Shown here piece after piece: positions 20,680-32,149 of a DNA stretch of 64,000 nucleotides (its first letter is position 1; every line of letters starts with the position of its first letter). The stretch comes from Alentia gelatinosa. Its lineage: Eukaryota > Annelida > Polychaeta > Phyllodocida > Polynoidae. Where the stretch lies: positions 30,446,988 to 30,510,987 of the forward strand of contig OX465584.1 in NCBI GenBank assembly GCA_950022655.1, given 5' to 3'. The notes beneath the pieces are model-generated. The model ran no database searches, was not told the DNA's origin, and saw nothing but the letters and a program-made list of their open reading frames with translations. The position numbers and the translations under genes were made by a program.

Positions 20680-22298
20680 TCTAGTGTGTTTCATAGCACT
20701 CATTGCTTTTTTTTATCAGAATCGCCACCCGCCATCCATTATAAGTACCCAGTTTTGAATTCATCGGTGAGGTGAATAGTTGTCAGTTAGTGCTGAATGG
20801 CGCTTATGTAGGGATAATTAAATCGTCAACATGAAATTGTTATCCCTGTTTTCATCTGAAGATTATGCGCCACAAAAGTGTCAAATAGTCGCCAGTTGGT
20901 GCAACAAAGGCTAGAATCTGTGGCCAGAATCGCCAGGTGGAAATGATGCATTAGTTAAAACAGTGCGCGTATATAAGAGAGCTTCCTTTCACATTGACTC
21001 AGCACAAGACCTGCCTCAGCAAAACAGTTACCATAAGATTAGACAGTACATTATGATCAAAACATCGCTAGCCATGATATGATATGGCTGGAACGGGACC
21101 AGCAATGTTTGTCTTCCATGTAGACGGGACGAATTGATAGAGCAGTCGCCATTTAAATATCCACTTAGTTACATCTGGTAAGAAGTCAGGATATAACACC
21201 GGGATAAGAGGGGAGCAGGGAAGTGTAGGGGAGCAGAGAGGTAGCTGAGACATGTCCGGTCAGAGTCAACACTAGCGCTACTTGTGTGTAGCGGACAGGT
21301 GGGAAGGAGTGTTTGACGTCTGCCACCAGGTAAAAGGCCACCATCTGGCGTCACAACTGGCGTCAAGGTGCCATGTGTTGCGTAGATAACATACTACCAC
21401 CCCAACACTCCTCGCCCACACACACGAATCTCATTCTCCTACGGCAGGAAGGAGAAAGTGTTTATGAAGCTTGAGGTTACCTTTTCTCCCAAGTGCACTG
21501 AGGGGCCTTGTGCTTGATACTCGTGGGAGAAGAGATTCGAGTTAGACTTGACCTTGCTTTGTTCATTTCAATTGATTCCAAAAGCAAATGTATCCACATT
21601 TTCTATGGTAGACCCACGGAACACCTACAGAGTTCAAATACTTCGCTGATACCCTTCTTTGTGAAATGAGTATATATGTCTTTGTCTAAGTCTGAAGAAT
21701 AGAAAATGCAAATAGCATACGGAAATGTTAATTTGTAGGCACTGAGGATTAATACTAACCCCACTGGACAATGGAAATGTTTTGAGTTGGTTAATCGATA
21801 GATGTTGTTATGATGGTTATTATTGCCAACTGCCTTCAGCTTATTATATTAGAGAATATCTATTCAGAAAATTTGAGCTTGACCCATGATAAGCGATTGT
21901 CAGACAACGGAAAATGTACTTGCCTGTATGCAACGCTCTCATTTCAATGTGCTCTTTATCATTATGTCAAAGTGCTTCAATAAAAAGAAAAGGAATCGTA
22001 CTATTCTACAAATATATATGCATGTATGTGTGTGTGGATTGAGTAGAACTGTCCATACAGATATTTTCCAAAGAAAACAGACAAGGTGATTCTCTGGACG
22101 AGCCAACATGATATGGGCGTGTACATCAGCAGCAGGTAATTTCATAAATCACGTGAATATTGCCCCTGAGACGATGATAGTCAGTAGGAGATATAATCAA
22201 GAAATGATAGCTCACCTATCATAGGGGCAGTTGATCACTTGTCTGAGAATATGCTATAATGCAAACCAGCCGTCTACGATTTGCTCCCGATGAAAATC
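20680..22298. other. No gene seen
   Basis: Non-coding AT-rich DNA. Around 21425-21545 there is a loose inverted pair of GARTCTCNTTCTCC-like words; nothing else is supportable. Confidence 0.45.
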
Positions 22299-22301
22299 CT
22301 G

Positions 22302-22518
22302 GGGCCCGTTTCTTAATCTAAGATCGTATATGTAGACCATTTTCTGTAAGCCATAGAAACGCAGGGACGATGTGGGTCAATTTTAATCAACACGCATGGA
22401 CGACCTTATGGATGACTTATACTGTCTTAGCGAACAGACTTAGTTATTATCAAATGATAACCCTTGTATAGGGTACAGGAAAGGGTCTTCATGTACGATC
22501 CTGGAATATGAAACGGGC
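22302..22518. mobile_element. MITE with GGCCCGTTT ends, copy 1
   Basis: Ends GGCCCGTTTCTTAATCTA and TGGAATATGAAACGGGCC are inverted, followed inward by GATCGTAYATG-type sequence on both sides. An inverted relative lies at 25124-25316, sharing CATACAAGGGTTAT and GACCCACATCGTCC words. No convincing target duplication. Confidence 0.65.
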
Positions 22519-22786
22519 CTTACGATTGACTTCCCGACTGGAACAAAATTTCATCAGGAGGTCAAACAAAATCAAAAACGGTATCGCCAACATAAAATGG
22601 GGAGTATGTGAGCTATTATTTCATATTTCCCATGATTATCTTTTTGATAGTTAAGGACATTTTTGATATTTAAGGAACGCACACATGTTTTCTTCATTTC
22701 ATCCCCTTGCAATTGACATTAGACCATCCTGTAAAGTGTATGATTCAACGAAGTTGCTGAGTTACATGTGCACAGCCCATCGGAAT

Positions 22787-22930
22787 TTGTATGTATGTAT
22801 GTATATATGTATGTATGTGTGCGTGTGTTTGTTTGTATGTATGTATGTTTGTATTTATGTATGTATGTATGTATGTATGTATGTATGTATGTATGTATGT
22901 ATGTATGTATGTATGTATGTTTGTATGTAT
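22787..22930. repeat. GTAT/ATGT tetranucleotide microsatellite
   Basis: Runs of TATG repeats, interrupted at 22822-22858 and continuous from about 22856 to 22920. The repeat yields open Tyr-Val-Cys-Met frames on both strands that are artefacts. Confidence 0.95.
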
Positions 22931-22999
22931 ACACGTGTCCTGTTATAATTTCAGTCTGAAGAAGGATATTATTCAGAGTCTTGAGTGTTGTAATAACTA

Positions 23000-24420
23000 T
23001 TGACCGTTGTAACCGTTACACTTCGGAACCGGCAAAAATATAGTATATATACAACGTTGGGGTTTGATATAGAATAGAATATTTATCAAGAGCAAAATGC
23101 GCATTCTGTTGGTTAATATGGTGCATTCTGTTGGGTAATTTCAATTATTCCAATATTATTTAGGAATACAGAACGCCTTTCTTATTGAATATGCACCATT
23201 GAGAATTTACCCTCGGAGGGCACATTGTCCAAACAATAATAATAGATCTATCGTATAGTAATGTGTATAATTTTGTCAATGCGTTTCCTAGAATAGCATA
23301 AGTAGACAACGGAAGCAGCGTTTCCTAAAATAGTATTTATAAGTAGACAACGGAAGCAGCGTTTCCAGACTCCATTCATAACGATTTTCGGGGCGATGAA
23401 TAGATCCCCCATCTTAAAAAAGAAATGTCAGTAGAGGAAATGCCCAGTTCTCAAAGCTGAGTCATCTATAAAGACCTCCTCCCACGTGGCCGCACATCGA
23501 TTTCCAGCCCCTCACTATGCTCGTCAGTACTTTCATCTTAACTATTCAGTACTTTTCAAACTGATATGAAACAGTCTGATTAGTTTGTTTCAGTTTGTTA
23601 TGTTCCCAGCTGAACACAAATAAATCAAATACGCAACTCTTTGATGCTACTAGTTGATGGCTTCTTCGCCATGGTGATCGAGATGCTAATAGTGATTATC
23701 AATTAATGCATCTGACATTCACTATCATTCATAGCTAAGGTGTTATGATGACATACAGCGATGGGCCATTTCTACGGGCAGACCTAGAAACCCGCCACCC
23801 CCAAAGCACCCCCACCCCCAAAGCAGCCAAAAAACCCATATATATATATATATATGTTCTTGTTACGGCATTATTTAACACAGTAATTATGAGCACTGAA
23901 AAGATCCTAAATATAGAAATTTAAGCTTTACCCCTAGTCTGCCAGCAGGGGCTCTGTCTGTGTACCCGACTCGATGACTGCATAATTATTATGCTTCGGG
24001 GGATTTTCCCTAACACCTCCAGCAGTGGCTTTGTCCCTGTGTCCAAAAACATGGTCCTAACGGCCCCCTGGACCCCCGATGATCTTCCCGGGTAGTCCAA
24101 TGTGTACCCCTCCCGAAGCAAACTCCTGAATACGCATCTGCTAGCTTACATACCGGTACACGCCATTTTGTGTTGGCGATTCAGGAAATAGCTGCGTGTC
24201 TCGCCGCACCACATCGTGTAGCGCTGCTCCACTGTAACCATACCTATATCGGGCTCAGTCGCCGACATCGTTTAGTAAATGGAATTGATCACTTCGACGC
24301 TTCCACCTTCTCAATGAAACACCCGCTTAACCCCAGTGCCATAGTACTAAAAATGGAAAATAATTCATAACTGTGTACTACCCGAATGAAAAATATGATA
24401 GATATTACTATCGTGAAACT
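23000..24420. other. No gene seen
   Basis: Contains a short direct duplication AGTAGACAACGGAAGCAGCG (about 23299 and 23342) and a TA microsatellite near 23838-23855. No coding signal. Confidence 0.45.
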
Positions 24421-24424
24421 GGAT

Positions 24425-24775
24425 GAGTGGCCACTGTATGCCACGACTGGAGTTTGGCATAGTGATTTCATGAGGCGAAGCCGAGTGAAGTCCGGAGCCA
24501 AAACTTCAGGAGTGGAATGTGGTGGCCACGATTAAAACGAATCAGGTTTTGATTTTATCCTACCCCATCTTCTGGTTTTTGGAATATTATGTGATAACAA
24601 TTCTGTATGCCACGCTGACTGACATACGGAGTTTTATTTGCCACAAGTGGCATACAGAATTGTTATCACTTAATATTAAAAAAACCAGGAGACGGGGTAG
24701 GATAAAATCAAAACCTCACGGGGCTCGGAAACTCACAATGTCAAGCCTATGGGATTTTATATCAGGGGTAGGATA
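24425..24775. mobile_element. Foldback element, copy 1
   Basis: Core is a long hairpin: arm 24545-24613 pairs with 24646-24714 (both read GGTTTTGATTTTATCCTACC from outside in), around a short loop with GCTGACTGACATACGGAG. Left of it is the GAGGCGAAGCCGAG loop motif (24472-24485); right is CCTATGGGATTTTATATCAG plus GGGTAGGATAA. The same parts recur, partly rearranged, at 53490-53860, and the window's last bases (63983-64000) start a third copy. Confidence 0.75.
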
Positions 24776-24975
24776 ACTTGACATACCTAACATAACTTGA
24801 ATTCATGTTTCTAATTTTCAAGATGTCTGGTTGTAGATGAAGATCTGCTTCCAGTTAATCTAAAAAATTTGACACACGCCTCGTCTGACGATATTACTTG
24901 AATTTATAAAAAAAAAATTGTGTTGTGGTCTTTCATTTCCCTGTGGATCAGCCATATCAATGATAAAATGATTCT

Positions 24976-25048
24976 AGGCCCCAGTGAGGATTGAACTCAC
25001 GACCCCTGGTTTACAAGACCAGTGCTCTAGCCACTGAGCTATAGGGCC
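24976..25048 (-). tRNA. tRNA-Thr (anticodon TGT)
   Basis: 73-nt cloverleaf on the minus strand. The acceptor stem pairs GGCCCTA with TGGGGCC, with U as discriminator as in animal tRNA-Thr. A box TAGCTCAGTGG and B box AGTTCAATCCT are intact, and the anticodon loop CTTGTAA is closed by a CTGGT/ACCAG stem. A TTTT terminator follows a few bases after the 3' end. No SINE body follows, so this is a gene rather than a SINE head. No intron. Confidence 0.93.
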
Positions 25049-25123
25049 TCACTTATTTGGTCAATGTTAAAGAACAACTTGAATACTCACGGCATTTGGT
25101 ACATTCCTATTTTGCGTATTTAG

Positions 25124-25316
25124 ACCCTGTTTAATAATCTAGGATCGAACATGAAGACCCTTTTTGGTACCTCATACAAGGGTTATTGTTTAATGATAGC
25201 TAAGTCTATTCGCTAGGACAGTAATAGCCGTCCATAAGTCGTCTATAAATGTTGAATAAAGTTGACCCACATCGTCCTCTTCATGTACGATCCTAGCTTA
25301 TTAAACGGGCCTCTAG
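25124..25316. mobile_element. MITE with GGCCCGTTT ends, copy 2 (inverted)
   Basis: Left ACCCTGTTTAATAATCTAGG and right CCTAGCTTATTAAACGGGCC form the inverted ends. The GATCGAACATGAAGACCC block matches the right end of copy 1 in inverse orientation. Confidence 0.65.
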
Positions 25317-26289
25317 TTTTCTGCAGGTGAGGCTCATACGCGATGCAATTGGTGAATACATTCAAGTGAAGTTTCTGACAATAAAGCACGCGTTTCTGGT
25401 TCCTGCGTGTCAAAAATGATTTGAAATGATTCTAGATATATCCAAGGTACAATTATAAGTACATGTGTTTTGCATATATGTAATAACCCCTCTGATAAAA
25501 GCTAATCTGATGAAGAAAAGAATAATCCACTATTGTTTTAGTCTTAATGCACTGTGTCTCCATAATTCTAAATTCTGTTATTTGGATCTAATATTATCGA
25601 TGTTTGGACCACGTGTGTTGATTTTAAGTAGGCCTATTAGTTTTTCAATCTAACCGGGGTTGTTATCATTATAACTATAGTGCATATGGTGGGTAGAATA
25701 CAGCTCTGATGTGGGTAACATGTAACAGATGGTGATGTGGACAGATGAGGACCCCAGTTATGACGGAGGATTGATTGGGTTGTCAACCATTCAGGTAGAG
25801 GGAAACAAATGACTTTTCTCTGACTGTTCCCCAAGCGTGCTTCTCAGAGCGAGTCCCTGCCATGACCTCTGGGACTGCTGCAATGTGTTTAGGGTATTCG
25901 CGGGGAGAGTAATATTCTTTTCCTTTCAGGATGAGATGATTGTTTTCCTCTTTAATTTTTTCTAGGCCTTTTCCAAATTTCCCAGTGAATCAACGTCATA
26001 TGGTGCTAGATAATAACAGCTTTTCAATTTTCAATGATGAAAGTTTTTAAAAAGTATGCATACATATTGCCCTGGCTATGTATGAAAAACTTATGTGCTC
26101 TCAACAACTGCCAAAAAATGAGTTTTAATAACATTGTATAGATTATAAAACAAAACCAACAACTCCTGATTTTAAATTGAAGGTGGAAATTAATGATACT
26201 TGTTGCTTACGCATGAGTTACGCGGTTCACCCGGGAATGTCTGGAGGCATCATGTGGCAGTGATAGTGATAGTGAAAGTCCAATTTGTT
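25317..26289. other. No gene seen
   Basis: AT-rich sequence without supported features before the LINE fragment that follows. Confidence 0.45.
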
Positions 26290-26722
26290 CAATTAGACTT
26301 ACAATATGGTGAATCACACACTTACCTCAGCATATCATCCTTCATCTTCAAGACTTCACTTACAAGAGCAGCCACTGTCTTAAATAGCCCCTATTATAGG
26401 GCAGCGCGTGAATGGAATGAGTTAGATAAGGATGTCCAAATGTGTGACTCTCTACAAACTTTTAAAAGACTCATAAAGGAAATAGTGAAATAACTGGAAA
26501 ACACGAGCTACAGTTTTATTGTGAAGCTGTGAAATCATCATTATCTCATCAATACTACTAACAATTTATTATTATATGTATGTTAACTTTATGTTACTTT
26601 ATTTTATTTACTTTATTGCCGCATATCAGAAAATGTGTATCAAGATATTTGTAAAACTGGCCAACTTGTGACTGAAAAACTCATGTAATTGTGAGAGTGA
26701 CAAATAAACAAATTTTTAAAAA
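26290..26722 (+). pseudogene. LINE 3' end fragment
   Basis: The open frame ending at 26493 has REWNELDKDVQMCDSLQTFK, the C-terminal signature of CR1/jockey-like RT proteins, followed by RLIKEIVK and stop. A roughly 230-bp 3' UTR ends in ACAAATAAACAAATTTTTAAA. The 5' part is missing (5' truncation). Orientation is opposite to the LINE at 27068-28495. Confidence 0.65.
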
Positions 26723-27067
26723 AAATCCTTCATCAAATGTTGTTGTTTTTTTAAGCTTTTATTTATACTGGAGTAAACGTTTGGGTGTGATCTTACACCC
26801 ATCTTCCAACGGCTCCAGTTCCAATCAGTATATTGCCTTTTGCATAACTCATAGGCTTACAGGTGGCTGTTGAGTAAAATTATTATAATTCATTATCAGA
26901 ACCAGATTATAATATAATCTCAAGACAACCCCACCACCACCCCCTAACATACCAATGGGTAAAAATTAAACATACATTTCCAAATTACAGAGACACCAAA
27001 TAATTGCAGTATCAATTAAAGTAAAGGCTTACAACACAGAGTCACATGACTCTAGAATCAGTTATCA

Positions 27068-28495
27068 TAAGCTAACCGTTGTATTTTCAGTTTATTCTTC
27101 AAGATTGGTCTAAAGTTATCTTTTGAGATAACATTTTGTTCCACAAACGGCATGCTATTCCATAGTGAGCTGGAGGTAGCTTCAACTGATCTTAAATACT
27201 AGTTGGAATACATATGAGTAACTGTCTTTAATACCAGAGCATCATAAACATGCGTTCTGCGTTGTTCATTTACCAAATATTTCTTGTCTCTTGAGCGATA
27301 GTAGGCTAACATAGCTAGATGGGAGTTACGTCGCTCCTCAAGTCTGTCAATATCACATGTTTTATGTATATGGTTGTTCGATATACGACGTCCCTCATTG
27401 CAGCACAGCCTAAGGCCCGGCGTCCACCTACTACGATAGAATCGTAGACCTCCCGATATGGCACCGATACAAAATGTCAAAATCGGTGCCATATCGGGAA
27501 GGTGCAAAATCGTAGACATATGTCTATACAAGCCAATACACCATGCGTTGTATGGGGTTTTTATCGGTGTCTAATCGCAGAAACGTGGTCTACTGCCCCG
27601 ATATCAGGAAACCTTCCGACGCGATTTTGATTTTTTATCGGGAGGTGCATCGTAGACCATATCGGTGCCATATCGTAGTAGGTGGACGCCGGGCCTAAGT
27701 CTGCAATTTTGACACTTTTGAATTTTGTCTCTAAGTTTGGCTCTTGCATTTACGTAGAGTACATCCCCGTATTCCAAGTATGGCAAAACTTTAGCTTTAT
27801 AAAGAGAGACAGTTAAATATTTCCTTATATATCGTAGTAGTTTAATATTGTGAGTTGCTCTCAAGATTGCTCTGTTGATGTGTCTATCATATGAGAGTGA
27901 TTGGTCGAGCCTCACTCCAAGATAGTCATAATCATTAGTCTGTGATAGAGGTAATTCGTTCAATATTAGTTTCTTACCAGCAGCAGCTACAATTTTGTTT
28001 TTGGCTCCGAAGATCATGGATTTTGTTTTTGTTACGTTAATAGTTAATCTGTTGTTTGCACACCATACAGCGAGCAAGTCTAAATCCTCCTGTAGGTTTG
28101 ATTCCATCATGGCCATATTGCCGCCTCCTAGGTAGACTACTGTATCATCGGCGTATAGTTGTATTTCACTATGTTTAATGGTCTCACTCATGTCGTTTAC
28201 ATATATTAAGAACAGAAGTGGCCCCAGGATGGACCCTTGGGGCACTCCTCTGATTAACGTAGTTTGGGTTGATAGGTGGTTATTTGCAATGGTTTGTTGT
28301 TTTCTATTAGTAAGGTAGTCTTTCATCCAGTTAGCTAAGTGTAGTGGGATTCCTAGGTTTAAAATTTTTTGGTAAAGAATATGGTGATTAACGGTATCAA
28401 AAGCGTTGGATAGGTCGATAAAAACTGCTAATGTGAGATTTTTGTCATTGATGTTCCTAGCAGCTGAAAGGATAGTGCAAACTCTCAAAATGGCA
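27068..28495 (-). pseudogene. LINE reverse transcriptase, 5'-truncated, MITE-split
   Basis: RT frame begins at about 28494 (AILRVCTILSAARN) and includes LAVFIDLSNAFDTVNH (Asp), GVPQGSILGPLLFLIYVND, LYADDTVVYLGGG (YADD) and YDYLGVRLDQSLSY. After KCQNCRL a 282-bp MITE (27414-27695) breaks it; the other side resumes with LCCNEGRRISNNHI. A TAG at about 27198 then interrupts, and the frame continues SSSLWNSMPFVEQNV to a stop near 27068. Truncation, one nonsense change and one insertion make it dead. CR1/jockey-like by motif; clade not determined. Confidence 0.82.
27414..27695. mobile_element. PIF/Harbinger-type MITE, copy 3, inside LINE
   Basis: Inverted relative to copies 1 and 2, with full GGCCCGGCGTCCACCTACTA ends and TAA duplications at 27411-27413 and 27696-27698. 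Very similar to copy 1, hence recent. It lies within the LINE coding region and so post-dates it. Confidence 0.88.
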
Positions 28496-28599
28496 TTGAA
28501 GAAGTACACTTTGGATCCATCATGTGATACTACAGAACAGAAACCATCAAGGTTGTTATTGTCATATAGAACCACTCCACATACCACAGCCAGAGTTGT

Positions 28600-28912
28600 G
28601 GGTTTGTGGATTTGATTTAACGTCCAGTTAACCATTGAAGGTTCTCACCAGACTTTCTCAAGGTTCTTTTACACCACAAGGGTGGTGATCGAATCTATGA
28701 AATGAATTTAGGAAGAAATCCCACCCCTACACATTTACCAAGGTGAGAGTTCTTTTACTTCCCACACCACATAGACATGGTATGAGAAGGATTGGCCTTT
28801 GATATAGCAGTAAATCTACCACTGCTGGGGGGGTGTAGGAGAAAAGTGGCTGCAGTGGGACCCGAATCAACAAAGTCCCATGCTCTTTACCACTGAGCTA
28901 ACACCCCACCCA
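28600..28912 (-). mobile_element. tRNA-derived SINE, copy 1
   Basis: On the minus strand the head reads GTGTTAGCTCAGTGGTAAAG (A box) and GATTCGGGTCCCACT (B box), followed by a body shared with 62516-62840 (GCCAATCCTTCTC, GTGTGGGAAGTAAAAGAACT, TGGTGATCGAAT in inverse here) and the tail GGTTAACTGGACGTTAAATC. No clear target duplication. It abuts the 5' edge of the truncated LINE. Confidence 0.82.
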
Positions 28913-28919
28913 TTGGTCG

Positions 28920-30350
28920 CTTTAGTTATGCTTGCGTGCAAGCATATCCGGTCTGCACCACGAGGAGGCAAGGCGACCAAGAGGGTGAACAGATTGGTAA
29001 TTTCTGTCCACCCCAGCAGACCAGAGTGTCACCTGCTGAGATATTTCTGAAGAGACAGCTTCGGACCCACCTGTGTTTGATAAAACCCAGCACTCACGAT
29101 AAGGTGGAGGATAAGCAAAGAGAATTAAAGGATATATCAGGATCATCATTGATCATCATTGATCATCTCGGAGTATGACAGAATTCGTTCCGAACGAGTT
29201 CTTCTAACTTGTTGGGCTGGTTCAGACTCCCAAACAAACAAACATTATGAATATATGAAAAAATGCATTAAATATAACACTTTATTATAAATATATGAAA
29301 ATGCATTACATCAAATACTGACATGATATATGAGTCTGTCAAAAGTCTAGAATAATATCAGTTAAGTCTAAACTACCAATAATACTTCATTTTTTGCTAT
29401 GACAACTGTTTACCAAGATATTCATTTTGAACTTACTGCAATTATGATGTCATCTACCCACACTTCCCAATAAAGAAATCAGTTACTAGTGGAGGGCAAG
29501 TCAAAAGCTTGAGGGATAAAGAATTAAGCATTTCTTTAGGACCACGTTTAAGATACGGACTGACACGTACAGACTAGTCAATAGCGTTGTTGTAAGTCTT
29601 ATTCATAGTGGTTCTTAGATCATGTAGAAACACTTCCCTGGTTACAAGAACTATCAACTAGGCACTTCCACCATAGGCAGACAAAGGGAAGAACCAACAC
29701 TGGAATGAAAACCTGCCACCCCAGATTGCATGCTGTACTCTCTGTTTGAGCGATATTCATAAAAAAAAATTTGAAAAATCACAGGATGGCTTACATCAAA
29801 ACACGTCCTTCCAAAGAATTTAGGTCCCCAGGACTTTCGCTTTGGTGTAGTCAAGGTATACTGCTTAGGTCACTTGTCTGTTATCCACCTCCTCAATGAT
29901 GTCATCAATACACTCCGATATAGCACTTATGCTAGATCAGTTTCGTAAGAAGGCCCCTTAGTCTTGATTTAACAGGTTGTTGTTCAATAGGTGATTGACT
30001 TCAGACGTTTTTGTGTATTATTTTTTCTAATATCTTTTCCAGGTAGAGGTAGTTCCGAAATTGGCCTTTGATCAGTCACATTAAAGCTGTTGAGTCACTC
30101 TTCTTATCTTTCAAGTCTTTGGGTATCAGTCTGTGTTAATTGTTAGCTGGTTGGTTAGGGTTTGGAAAGCATCTTTAAAGCTGATACAAAGCAATTAATC
30201 CTACCCAGAAGTGGCCTGTAGCCTCCCTCCCACCTGCCTTATATGCCCCCTGACTGGCTCTGCTGCCGACCTGACTGGTCTGGACCGCTGCTACACACAG
30301 ACCCGTACTCTCACTATGTGAGTGGCGGGTCTTTATCTTTAATGAAATAA
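28920..30350. other. No gene recognised
   Basis: Includes a small tandem GATCATCATT near 29139-29168 and a CCCAAACAAACAAAC tail-like word near 29228. No supported exon. Confidence 0.4.
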
Positions 30351-30560
30351 TCACAGGTTGAGTAGTAGTCTATTGCTTATGATTCGTACATATTTGTTAT
30401 TAACCAGTTTTTTAACTTCACTTTCTTGAATTATCATTTCTTCAGCTACGTTTTCTTCCAGTCGGCAAGTGTTTATCCACTCTTTAGTGTTTTGTGCTAA
30501 TTGTGACTCTATTTGCGTAAAGAACTCATGTATGTTCTCCGCTGCTTGTTTGCTTGACAT
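30351..30560 (-). CDS. Possible first coding exon, unidentified
   Basis: Open frame from a Met at 30560: MSSKQAAENIHEFFTQIESQ, then an acidic, helix-prone stretch with EENVAEEMIIQESEVKKL. Composition is much more protein-like than other AT-rich frames here. A donor was not fixed; GTACGA near 30384 is weak. No family recognised. Confidence 0.3.
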   Translation of the reverse strand: MSSKQAAENIHEFFTQIESQLAQNTKEWINTCRLEENVAEEMIIQESEVKKLVNNKYVRIISNRLLLNL

Positions 30561-30962
30561 TCATTCATCAGAGAATTAACATTCATTCATTCAGCTGCTA
30601 TGCCACTGTAGCAGCTTCTGATGATATTGATTACAAAGTATTTGTATCAAGTACCTACATTATTAAGCTGAAACTGTAACAATTCACCATCTTTAGTGAA
30701 TTGTCATGTCTCTGCAGCTCCCCTGTCTGCTAATCGAAGATGGCTGCCTCAACAACAAGTAGCACATGGCTTGGTGGAAGCAGTAAATTATTAAAATTCA
30801 GAAATATAGATGAGACTTTTTTCAGTCATTTATTTCATAAATTAGTTAATGGTGTATTAATTAGAATCTGAACACATATTTCATATACAAAGTGGGGTTT
30901 AGTTAAGCCTAGAAATGAACAAAACTTGTCACTGAATTTTGACCAGTCTTTCATAACATTTA

Positions 30963-31106
30963 TTATGCCATTTGTAGCTGTTTCTCCTCTGCTTTGCATG
31001 TCATGACTTCTGGATTATTTGTTCTTAAGGCAGTTTTCCAAGCTCTATCTTTTCTACTATAATTGCAATACTTTTCTGATTCGCCTAGATCTTTGAATTG
31101 GAAATT
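30963..31106 (-). CDS. Possible last coding exon, unidentified
   Basis: Reads from a plausible acceptor (CACTCAAG, AG at 31107-31108) through KDLGESEKYCNYSRKDRAWK and NNPEVMTCKAEEKQLQMA to a TAA at 30963-30965. The charged, regular composition suggests true coding sequence. Upstream exons were not found, and the next minus-strand Met at 30560 would begin another gene. Family not recognised. Confidence 0.33.
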   Translation of the reverse strand, partial: NFQFKDLGESEKYCNYSRKDRAWKTALRTNNPEVMTCKAEEKQLQMA

Positions 31107-31427
31107 CTTGAGTGGGCACATTTGTGTGTGAATGTTGGGGAGGTGGTTGGTGGGGTGGGGGGGGGGGGGGGGGGATAAATGGCACGTCGACCATCTCAGC
31201 AGTGTACAAGGTCATGTATACGACCGGTATTTCACACCAACGCGGATTGCCCAACTCAGGCAGTTGTGACGAGTCACCGTGTACAAACAGTATTTCACCC
31301 GTATGTGTCTTGGGGGGAGACAATTCAGCGAAGGAAATGTGATAATACATGCGCAAATAGTCGATGTATGCGTTGGTCTTCTATACACAAATGAGAGTCG
31401 CTCGACCCGACGGCTGTCCATTCCTGG

Positions 31428-32143
31428 GGGCTGTTTCACTAGGAGCTATAAGTCTCGCTGTTTGTAACAGTGGCAGCAAAGCGGCAGTTTGCGTTTCATT
31501 AGAAGGTGCAGTCAAGCGTGAACAGCACTTGGGACACAAGCGGCACCAGCAGTGGCAGAACCCGTTTCATCAGTGCAGTGGCTCTCGCTGTTAGTGCCAC
31601 TGTGGAGCTGCTGTAAGCGAGAGGGTCTACCCTCTCGTTTGTTATGTGTATAGAATTTTCTCACCCACTTCCCGTAGGAATTATGCGATGAAATTTTAAC
31701 ACGAGTAAGGGATACATATAACCTATAATAGTTCCAAATATGAAGAAGATCGGACGTAGCGTTTCCAAGATGTGGGCGTTTGAATTTTCTACTCCCTCTG
31801 TGCGTTTACTTAGGTCGCTGTTCTTTTTCAGTACAGTATTTGCTATGACAAAATTCAAACCCCGATAACTTCGAAACGGCTTGGCCGAATTTCCTCATAT
31901 TTGGTACGATTATAGGTTATATATATACCTTACTTGTGTAAAAATTTCATTGCTTAATTCCTATGGGAAGGGGTGCAATTCCACGTGATCCCGGCCCGTC
32001 GACAAATAAATTCGAACGTCAAATATGTGTGCATAGCGAGACCACTGATGAAACGCAAATTTGGGATTGACACTGTTGGTGCCACTGTTGGTGCCACTGT
32101 TGCGGACTTCGCTTTCACCCCACTACTAGTGAAACAGCTCCCT
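31428..32143. mobile_element. Non-autonomous element with CTGTTTCACTAG ends
   Basis: Left GGGGGCTGTTTCACTAG and right CTAGTGAAACAGCTCCC are inverted ends. Inside are two inverted ~95-bp arms (31660-31755 and 31890-31985) with TAATTCCTA and ATAACCTATAAT words shared with the 5987-6303 element, and several GTGGCA/TGCCACTGT words near both ends. No ORF. Probably a larger relative of the 5987-6303 element. Confidence 0.55.
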
Positions 32144-32149
32144 GGTTGA

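Noticed and set aside
22787..22930. Regular repeats considered as a CRISPR-like array
   Set aside because: No spacers; simple tetranucleotide repeat in a eukaryotic genome.
22685..23003. Several overlapping open frames on both strands rich in Met-Tyr-Val-Cys or Tyr-Ile-His-Thr
   Set aside because: They translate the GTAT microsatellite; no independent coding signal.
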